64,000 nt of DNA from Pseudomonadota bacterium (GTDB lineage: Bacteria > Desulfobacterota > Desulfarculia > Desulfarculales > Desulfarculaceae). The position numbers were made by a program, and so were the translations under genes. The notes under the pieces are model-generated. The model ran no database searches. It was not told the DNA's origin and saw nothing but the letters and a program-made list of their open reading frames with translations. The first letter of the stretch is position 1; each line of letters starts with the position of its first letter. Positions 57,598 to 64,000 of this stretch are shown one piece after another. The stretch lies in the NCBI GenBank assembly GCA_018819925.1, contig JAHJPG010000048.1, positions 1-64,000 of the forward strand. Direction: 5' to 3'.

Positions 57598-57710
57598 ATG
57601 AACGGCCTTATATGCCTCGCCAACGGCATCGACACGATCAAAGGATACGTGGGCCGTTTCGCCTCCTGGATCACCGCCCTTTTGGCGGCGGTGTTATCGG
57701 TTGCCTGCCT
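57598..57710 (+). pseudogene. Possible TRAP transporter small subunit (DctQ) N-terminal remnant
   Basis: MNGLICLANGIDTIKGYVGRFASWITALLAAVLSV resembles a DctQ N-terminus and first TM; similarity ends after ~36 codons. Confidence 0.4.
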
Positions 57711-57837
57711 TCCTTCTCCCCGGCTGCCACCTGATGGTCATCACCTCCCTTGGCTTTGCGGAAAACTCCTTTGCCGTCTTGGAGGGCTCTCCCGGACCCG
57801 GGAGCATCCCCCCGCGCTTCATAGTCACAGGTCCGGG

Positions 57838-57945
57838 AAGGCGTCCCCGCCTGTAATTCCTGCTTCTAAAAATAGTTGACCCAAAAGAAACATCTGTTCT
57901 AATTTATCCCCTAGGGAAACTAGAGTCGGGGCGGTATTTGGGATC
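57838..57945. repeat. Imperfect ~110-bp direct repeat, copy 2
   Basis: aaggcgtcc...aaaatagttgacccaaaagaaacatctgttctaatttatcccctagggaaac...gggcggtattt; immediately upstream of the dctP gene. Confidence 0.7.
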
Positions 57946-58043
57946 TACTGCTTTGTCCGCCAACATTTCCTGCGGGGTATCCGTCCACTCAACCCATTGC
58001 GTCACGCTTGAGGTCAAGTGACCAGATTAGGAGAGGTGAAGGC

Positions 58044-59150
58044 ATGAAGAGGAGGGAGTTTCTGAAAAAGGCCGGCGCCGGCACGGTGGCGGCTGCCGCG
58101 GCTGGCGCGATAGGCGCTCCGGCGGTTCACGCCAAAAAGACCATAAAATGGAAGATGGTCACCACCTGGCCGCCCAAGCTTTCCTACCTGCAGGATGCAG
58201 CGGAATACATGGCCAAAAAGGTGGAGTTGATGAGCGACGGCCGATTCAAGATCAAGGTCTTCGCCGCCGGCGAGCTGGTGCCCGCCCTACAGACCTTTGA
58301 AGCGGTCAGCCAGGGAGGCACGATTAACGCCGGCTCCAGCGTGGCCTATTATCAGGCGGGCAAGACCGCTGCTGCCCAGTGGTTCGCGGCGGTGCCCTTT
58401 GGCCTGGACTCGTTGGGAATGGCGGCCTGGTTCAAGTTCGGGGGGGGACAGGAACTGTGGGAAGAGACTTACGCCCCCTTCAACGTGTTGCCCCGTCCCG
58501 GCGGCAGCACCGGCGTGCAGATGGGCGGCTGGTTCAACAAGAAAATCGAGACCATCGATGACTTCAAGGGCCTGAAGATGCGCATTCCCGGCCTTGGCGG
58601 CAAGGTGCTGGCCAAGGCCGGCGCCACCGTGGTGCTTACCCCGGGCGGCGAGATATTCACCAACCTGGAGCGCGGGGTCATTGACGCCACCGAGTGGGTG
58701 GGTCCGCTACACGATGAGATCATGGGCTTTTACAAAGTGGCCAAGTACTACTACTATCCCGGCTGGCACGAGCCGGGAGCATTTGTGGAGTACATTTTCA
58801 ACAAGAAGGCATATGAGGAGTTGCCCAAGGAACTCCAGGCCATTCTGGACGCCGCCTGCTCCCAGGCCTCGGAGTGGACCACTGCCGGGTTCAACGCGGG
58901 CAACAGCAAGGCGCTGGAAAGTCTGATTTACAAACACAACGTCAAGTTGATGCGCTTCCCGGACCCGGTGTTGGAAAAGCTCAAGGTCTATTCCAAGGAG
59001 GTCTTGAACGAAATCGCCGCCAAGGATCCCCAGGCCAAAAAGGTCAACGACAGCTTCCAGAAATTCAAGAAGGTGGTGGGAACCTGGGGCGAGGTATCGG
59101 AAAAGCCCTATTACAACTCAATAGCCGACAAATATCCCCTGAAGAAATAA
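58044..59150 (+). CDS. TRAP transporter substrate-binding protein (DctP/TakP type), Tat signal
   Basis: Tat signal MKRREFLKKAGAGTVAAAAAGAIGAPAVHA; KWKMVTTWPPKLSYLQDAAEYMAKKVELMSDGRFKIKVFAAGELVPALQTFEAVSQG...GVIDATEWVGPLHD. Confidence 0.94.
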   Translation: MKRREFLKKAGAGTVAAAAAGAIGAPAVHAKKTIKWKMVTTWPPKLSYLQDAAEYMAKKVELMSDGRFKIKVFAAGELVPALQTFEAVSQGGTINAGSSVAYYQAGKTAAAQWFAAVPFGLDSLGMAAWFKFGGGQELWEETYAPFNVLPRPGGSTGVQMGGWFNKKIETIDDFKGLKMRIPGLGGKVLAKAGATVVLTPGGEIFTNLERGVIDATEWVGPLHDEIMGFYKVAKYYYYPGWHEPGAFVEYIFNKKAYEELPKELQAILDAACSQASEWTTAGFNAGNSKALESLIYKHNVKLMRFPDPVLEKLKVYSKEVLNEIAAKDPQAKKVNDSFQKFKKVVGTWGEVSEKPYYNSIADKYPLKK

Positions 59151-59363
59151 GGCCCCCACGGGCTTTTCAAGGGTTTGGCCCGGGACGGGACGGCAAGGCA
59201 TGAGAGCCTCGCGCCCCGTCCTGGGCCGTAACAGGCTACCGGTTCCCACGCAACGGTTCTAAAACCTATGTTAAAGTTTTGGCTGACGTAGGGCTGGCCC
59301 ATTTAACCCGCACTGATGTTTGGACCAGATTCCTTTGCCGGCCTGGTCCCCTGGGACTTGACG

Positions 59364-59930
59364 ATGATAGAGCAAACCATCGCCGATAATATCCGCTCCC
59401 TCCGCAAAGCCAGGAAAATGACCCTGCGGCGGATGGAGGAACTTAGCGGCCTGAGCAAGGGCTATCTCTCCAAGGTTGAGCGCGGCCTGAAGTTTCCGCC
59501 GTTCTCCACGCTTAACCAGATAGCCATTGCCCTGCAGGTCGATATGGCCTTTTTGTTGAAGGACAACCTGCCGGCCAGCGCCGACAGCCGCATCTGCCTG
59601 ACCAAAAAGGGCCAGGGCCAGATGGCGCGCACCGAAGAGGCCTCGCGCGGTTACAGCTTCGAAATGCTGACCACGGACAAGCCCGGCAAAAACATGGTCC
59701 CATACGTTATAGAGGTAGCCCCCAACGAGGAGCAGATATTCCAGCACGAGGGGGAGGAGTTCCTCTATGTGCTGCAGGGCCGCATGGATTTCTTCTACGA
59801 TGGCAAGACCTACGCCATGGAGGAGGGGGACAGCGTTTATTTCGACTCCGGCGTCCCCCACAGCGGAAAGAGCAATGGCCAGGGCAAGACCAGGCTGCTT
59901 GCCATAATGTACAACTACAAGCGGCTCTAG
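59364..59930 (+). CDS. XRE-family HTH regulator with C-terminal cupin
   Basis: IADNIRSLRKARKMTLRRMEELSGLSKGYLSKVERG; HEGEEFLYVLQGRMDFFYDGKTYAMEEGDSVYFDSGVPHSG. Confidence 0.94.
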   Translation: MIEQTIADNIRSLRKARKMTLRRMEELSGLSKGYLSKVERGLKFPPFSTLNQIAIALQVDMAFLLKDNLPASADSRICLTKKGQGQMARTEEASRGYSFEMLTTDKPGKNMVPYVIEVAPNEEQIFQHEGEEFLYVLQGRMDFFYDGKTYAMEEGDSVYFDSGVPHSGKSNGQGKTRLLAIMYNYKRL

Positions 59931-60008
59931 GCCGGGCCGGAAGGCCGGCATACCCGCTGTTGAATCTACCGGCCGCTCCGCGCCCGCGGACCGGCTGCGG
60001 AGAGATAT

Positions 60009-61991
60009 ATGCCATCCTATAAAGCCAGCCAGGGCGAGGTGCTCTGGAAACCCAGCCAAACCACACGGGAAAACGCCAACCTTTCCGCCTACATCAAGTG
60101 GCTAAAATCCGAAAAGGGCCTGGACTTCGAAGGCTACCATGATTTGTGGCACTGGTCGGCGAACCAGGTAGAGGAGTTCTGGGCCTCGCTTTGGCAATAC
60201 TTCGAACTGCTGCACTCCCAGCCCTATGATCGGGTATTGAACCAGCGCGTCATGCCCGGCGCCCGCTGGTTTTTAGGGGCCGAGATCAATTACGCCCAGC
60301 AGGTTTTCAGCCAAGCGAACGATAAGCGCCCGGCGTTCCTGTTCCAGTCCGAGGCCTGTGAACTTAGCCAGATGTCTTGGGCCGAGCTGCGTGACAGCGT
60401 GGCCGCGGTGGCGGCGTTTTTGCGCCGGGTTGGGGTGGAGTCCGGGGACCGGGTGGCGGCGTTCATACCCAATACGCCCGAGGCCCTGATCGGCTTTTTG
60501 GCCTGCGCCAGCCTGGGGGCCGTGTGGTCCAGCTGCTCGCCGGATTTCGCGGGGCGCAGCGTGTTGGACCGTTTTTCCCAGATCGAGCCCAAAGTGCTGC
60601 TGGCCATCGACGGCTATGTGTATGGCGGAAAGGCCTTTGACACCAAGGAAACGGTGGCCCAACTCAAATCTCAGCTTCCCACCGTTGAACAGGTGGTGGT
60701 GGTGCCCAGCCGGGACCACGACTTCGGCGGCGAGAGCATGCCGGGCATTACCCCCTGGAGCCGGGTCCTTGAGGAAAAGGGCGAGTTGATCTTTGAGCAG
60801 GTGCCCTTCAACCACCCCATGTGGGTGGTCTACTCCTCGGGCACCACGGGCCGGCCCAAGGGGCTGGTGCATAGCCAGGGCGGCATCATGCTGGAGTTCA
60901 TGAAGTTCCACACCTTCCACCTGGACCTGCACCCCGGCGACTCCTTCTTCTGGTTCAGCACCACCGGTTGGGTTATGTGGAACATCGTGGCGGGCAGCCT
61001 CTTGGTGGGCGCGGTGCCGGTTCTGTTCGACGGCAACCCGGCCTATCCGGACCTGACCACCCTGTGGCGCATGGCCGAAAAGGCCAAATTGAAATTCTTC
61101 GGCACCAGCGCGGCCTTTATCGGCGCATGCATGCAGGCCGGCCTGCGGCCGGCCGAGCAGTTCGGCCTAGGCAGCCTCAAGGCGATGGGCTCCACCGGTT
61201 CGCCCCTTTCCCCGGAAGGCTTCAAGTGGGTGTATCAGGAGGTGGGACAAGACTTGATCCTGGGCTCCACCAGCGGCGGCACCGACATATGCAGCGGCTT
61301 CCTGGGGGCCTGCCCCCTCTTGCCGGTGCGGGCCGGCGAGTTGCAGTGCCGCTGCCTGGGCGTGAAAGCCGAGGCCTGGGACGAAAACGGCCAGGCCCTG
61401 GTGGACCAGGTGGGTGAGTTGGTCATCAGCCAGCCCATGCCCTCCATGCCCATCCACCTCTGGCAAGACGAGGGCGACCAACGCTATTTGGAAAGCTATT
61501 TTCAGGTCTATCCTGGCGCCTGGTGCCACGGCGACTGGGTGAAGATCACCGCCCAGGGCGGCGCCGTGATATTGGGGCGCTCGGACTCCACCCTCAATCG
61601 CCAGGGCGTGCGCATGGGCAGCAGCGATTTCTACCGGGTGCTGGATGACATGGAGGAGGTCGCGGACAGCCTGATCCTGGGCTACACCGACACCGGTGGC
61701 GAGTACCACATGCCCCTGTTCGTGGTCCTGGCGCCGGGGTTGGCGCTGGACGACGGCCTGAAGAAAAAGATCAACTCCACCCTGCGCGGCGCGCTGTCGC
61801 CCAGGCACGTGCCGGACGGCATTTTTGCCATAGGCCAGGTGCCCACCACCTTGAATGGCAAAAAGATGGAGGTGCCCATCATCAAAATATTGTCCGGCAT
61901 TGCCACGGAAAAGGCGATCAACGTTGACTCCATGAGCAACCCCGAATCAATAAACTATTTCTTGAAATTCGCCCAGGAGCCCCCCTGGTAG
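60009..61991 (+). CDS. Acetoacetate-CoA ligase (acetoacetyl-CoA synthetase)
   Basis: FWASLWQYFELLHSQPYDRVLNQRVMPGARWFLGAEINYAQ; MWVVYSSGTTGRPKGLVHSQGGIMLE; GGTDICSGF; LNRQGVRMGSSDFYRVLDDMEEVADSLILGY. Confidence 0.93.
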   Translation: MPSYKASQGEVLWKPSQTTRENANLSAYIKWLKSEKGLDFEGYHDLWHWSANQVEEFWASLWQYFELLHSQPYDRVLNQRVMPGARWFLGAEINYAQQVFSQANDKRPAFLFQSEACELSQMSWAELRDSVAAVAAFLRRVGVESGDRVAAFIPNTPEALIGFLACASLGAVWSSCSPDFAGRSVLDRFSQIEPKVLLAIDGYVYGGKAFDTKETVAQLKSQLPTVEQVVVVPSRDHDFGGESMPGITPWSRVLEEKGELIFEQVPFNHPMWVVYSSGTTGRPKGLVHSQGGIMLEFMKFHTFHLDLHPGDSFFWFSTTGWVMWNIVAGSLLVGAVPVLFDGNPAYPDLTTLWRMAEKAKLKFFGTSAAFIGACMQAGLRPAEQFGLGSLKAMGSTGSPLSPEGFKWVYQEVGQDLILGSTSGGTDICSGFLGACPLLPVRAGELQCRCLGVKAEAWDENGQALVDQVGELVISQPMPSMPIHLWQDEGDQRYLESYFQVYPGAWCHGDWVKITAQGGAVILGRSDSTLNRQGVRMGSSDFYRVLDDMEEVADSLILGYTDTGGEYHMPLFVVLAPGLALDDGLKKKINSTLRGALSPRHVPDGIFAIGQVPTTLNGKKMEVPIIKILSGIATEKAINVDSMSNPESINYFLKFAQEPPW

Positions 61992-62104
61992 GGAGGGGGT
62001 TGTTCAGGCCGAATCCAGCCCGAGGGCCCGCGTCATCAGGCGGAACAGGCCGCCGGCTATGGCATGACCTTCCGGGTTTAATTACCGGCCGGCACGGCTG
62101 TCAT

Positions 62105-62157
62105 CTCCCAAGGCCATTCATGCAGCCACATCTTTATGTGCTGAATGGCCTTGGGAG
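62105..62157. repeat. Long perfect inverted repeat (16-bp arms), strong hairpin
   Basis: ctcccaaggccattca-tgcagccacatctttatgtgc-tgaatggccttgggag; inner cacat/atgtg stem. Confidence 0.8.
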
Positions 62158-62165
62158 CAAAGCTG

Positions 62166-62225
62166 CCGCCAGCCACCGATGGCAGGCATAACTGCGGGAC
62201 AGTTACGCCCGGTTATAGCTGGCGG
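62166..62225. repeat. Second nested hairpin downstream of 62105..62157
   Basis: Outer arms ccgccagc/gctggcgg; inner ggcataactg-cggga-cagttacgcc. Confidence 0.55.
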
Positions 62226-62342
62226 TTGGTTTGGCGGCCATTGATCCGCGGCGCTTTTCTGCCTTGCGGCCAGTCTGCTCGAGGGATGCGCATTCCTTCC
62301 CCGCCTAGAAGAGCCCTAAGCCACACAGCCGAATTACGCCCC

Positions 62343-62698
62343 TAGCCTGCCAACCAGATGCCCTGGGGAAGAGGCACTCCCAAAAACTGCTTAAAGACAA
62401 AGTAAAACGCAGTGACCACCACTGCGGTGAGCAGGGCGGAGGTGAGGATGTTGCGTGTCGTGAAGCGTTGGTCCGCCAAATACAGGTTGAAGCAGAAGTA
62501 AAATGCGTAGCTGGAGGCCAGGAAACCGGCCAGGGGAAGGAAGATCAGATAGAGCAGGAGGATTCAAACTCCGACAAGCACGTTATCGCGCTCCACCACC
62601 GACTCGAAGAAGCGTATACGTTCGGGCTTGATGAATCCCTTGATCGTGATGATCGCCCCCAGAATCACCATTGCCACCACGACGTAATCTATGAACAC
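62343..62698 (-). pseudogene. TctB-like subunit of a tripartite tricarboxylate transporter, with in-frame TGA
   Basis: VFIDYVVVAMVILGAIITIKGFIKPERIRFFESVVERDNVLVGV*ILLLYLIFLPLAGFLASSYAFYFCFNLYLADQRFTTRNILTSALLTAVVVTAFYFVFKQFLGVPLPQGIWLAG*: the frame continues through one TGA. Confidence 0.65.
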
Positions 62699-62712
62699 CC
62701 CGCCGAGCTTGC

Positions 62713-62930
62713 TCAGATGGCGGGCGCGAGATAACGCGAGGGTCTGTTGATTATGCGGGCGAAGACGAAGCTGCCGAATGAGCCGATGATCGTCGCCAGG
62801 AAAGCCGCCACCAGCAAGGCCATGATAAAAGCGAAGGTAACCGAGGCATGTTCGCTGAACAATTCGGCCCCCGGCTTCATGCCGTGCAGCATCAGGGCCC
62901 CCAGGATAATCGCCACCGGCGGCGGGCGGA
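62713..62930 (-). pseudogene. Internal fragment of TctA (TTT transporter large subunit)
   Basis: RPPPVAIILGALMLHGMKPGAELFSEHASVTFAFIMALLVAAFLATIIGSFGSFVFARIINRPSRYLAPAI* matches the TctA mid-region; both ends missing. Confidence 0.65.
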
Positions 62931-62944
62931 GAAGGTCGTGAAGG

Positions 62945-63217
62945 ATGAATTATTGGCAACGGTTGCGACTTTTCACCGCGACGGCATGTCTATATTATGG
63001 CTTCCGGCCACCCAGCAATAAGCATATCCGCCACATGGAAGACCGCTTGAGCGGCCTTGATTACCATGAATTCACCAGGCAGTTTGAGGATGCCGGGGGT
63101 AAGTGGCTGCAAATTGACCAAGGGGCGTTTCCCACTTACGACGGCATCCATATGGGCTACAAAACCGCCATCCATTTTTCGCGGTATCTGGCCTGGCGAA
63201 TGCGCGACAAGGCTTGA
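62945..63217 (+). CDS. Hypothetical 90-aa protein resembling the C-terminal end of an SGNH-type hydrolase; possible fragment
   Basis: WLQIDQGAFPTYDGIHMGYKTAIHFSRYLAWRM resembles a catalytic D-x-x-H block; N-terminal domain absent. Confidence 0.4.
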   Translation: MNYWQRLRLFTATACLYYGFRPPSNKHIRHMEDRLSGLDYHEFTRQFEDAGGKWLQIDQGAFPTYDGIHMGYKTAIHFSRYLAWRMRDKA

Positions 63218-63304
63218 AATATATAAATCGCTAAATCTATCCGAAACCCCACGCCGATCATCATCACCATAAATGGCAAGAAGGCTTGGGGCTGCGGCCC
63301 AAGG

Positions 63305-64000
63305 CTAGTGGCGAACCATCAAGGCCCTTACCGCCTCGTCCAGGCCGTCCAGGGTCAGGGGGAACATGGGGAAGACCTTGGCAACGGTGGAGATGGTCGG
63401 ATGCATCCAGGCCCGCTGGGGCATGGGGTTGAGCCACACGCAGTAGCGGAAATGGTCGGCGATGCGTTGCAGCCAATCCAGGCCGGCTATTTCGTTGTGG
63501 TAGTAGTAGTCGATGGCCCCGCCAACGCTCACCAACTCCGAGGGCGACATGAAGGCGTCGCCGACGATTATCACCTTGTAATCGCCCCCCAGGTTTTTTA
63601 TCAGGCTGCCGGTGGGAACGTCCTCGGAATTGTAGATGTCCTTGTAAACGTCCTGATAAATGCAGTTGTGGAAGTAGTAAGCCTTCAGGTCGCGGAAGTG
63701 GCTCATCTGGTGGGCGGCGGAAAATAGGCGGTCCACCAAGCGGGCATAGGGATTCATGGAGCCGCCCGAATCCATGAGCAACAGCACCCGCACCGTGTTC
63801 TTGCGCTCGCGGGTGAACACCAGCTCGATCTCGCCGCCCTCCTTGCAGGTCTTGTCGATGGTGGCCTCGATGTCCAGTTGGTCCTCGGGGCCTTCCTTGG
63901 CAAAGCGCCGCAGCTTCTTGAGGGCCAGCTTCACCTGGCGCACGTCCAGGGTGACGTCGGTGCGATAGTTCTTGAAGCGCCGCGCCGCGGCGATCTGCAC
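63305..64000 (-). CDS. VWA-domain (CoxE-like) protein, N-terminus beyond window
   Basis: VRVLLLMDSGGSMNPYARLVDRLFSAAHQMSHFRDLKAYYFHNCIYQDVY: MIDAS-like DSGGSM; ORF open to window end. Confidence 0.85.
   Translation of the reverse strand: MQIAAARRFKNYRTDVTLDVRQVKLALKKLRRFAKEGPEDQLDIEATIDKTCKEGGEIELVFTRERKNTVRVLLLMDSGGSMNPYARLVDRLFSAAHQMSHFRDLKAYYFHNCIYQDVYKDIYNSEDVPTGSLIKNLGGDYKVIIVGDAFMSPSELVSVGGAIDYYYHNEIAGLDWLQRIADHFRYCVWLNPMPQRAWMHPTISTVAKVFPMFPLTLDGLDEAVRALMVRH

Noticed and set aside
34886-57600. Island bounded by att direct repeats of the tRNA-Asn 3' end
   Set aside because: No second copy of the tRNA 3' end (gttcgagtccgacccggggagcca) was spotted near the right edge (only short cccgggga matches), and no integrase gene is present.
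57324-57674. 116-aa - strand ORF in the dctP upstream region
   Set aside because: Overlaps the repeat and DctQ-like remnant antisense; no SD or motifs.
62560-62570. Selenocysteine UGA in TctB-like ORF
   Set aside because: Context is a hydrophobic TM segment where Trp is plausible, the neighbouring TctA is clearly decayed, and no SECIS-like hairpin was identified.
1-64000. CRISPR array or cas genes
   Set aside because: No regularly spaced identical repeats and no Cas-like proteins seen.

Overview
GC-rich bacterial chromosome window. The gene content fits a sulfate-reducing or related Desulfobacterota organism (inference from a QrcABCD-type operon; taxonomy not tested). About 1-35 kb is mostly housekeeping and metabolic genes: a Qrc-like menaquinone reductase operon, Nudix hydrolase, UDP-glucuronate decarboxylase, cupins, a C-type lectin protein, LysR regulator, pyruvate kinase, hybrid histidine kinase, FtsH, Ser/Thr kinase, HtrA protease, SurE and a solute symporter. 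A tRNA-Asn at 34.9 kb, followed by a decayed ISNCY-type transposase remnant, marks the left edge of a ~21 kb surface-polysaccharide island (35.6-56.9 kb). The island has a CDP-hexose/C-methyl sugar module on + and, converging on it from -, a dTDP-rhamnose + Wzm/Wzt + 1850-aa multi-domain methyltransferase/glycosyltransferase operon. The right end (57-63.3 kb) has a Tat-exported TRAP solute receptor with no permease beside it, an XRE-cupin regulator, an acetoacetyl-CoA synthetase, and remnants of TRAP and TTT transporter genes. Points most worth a second look: (1) the 1850-aa fused enzyme translationally coupled to Wzt; (2) a sigma-54 promoter with a distant upstream palindrome driving an unlisted 59-aa zinc-ribbon gene; (3) an intrinsic terminator in the symporter leader; (4) a frameshifted ftsH; (5) a 53-aa extra membrane protein in the qrc operon; (6) a paralogous pair of uncharacterised glycosyltransferase-like proteins; (7) a standalone archaeal-type ThrRS editing domain; (8) diverged duplicated regulatory regions. 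All family calls are by eye from motifs; no database searches were run.
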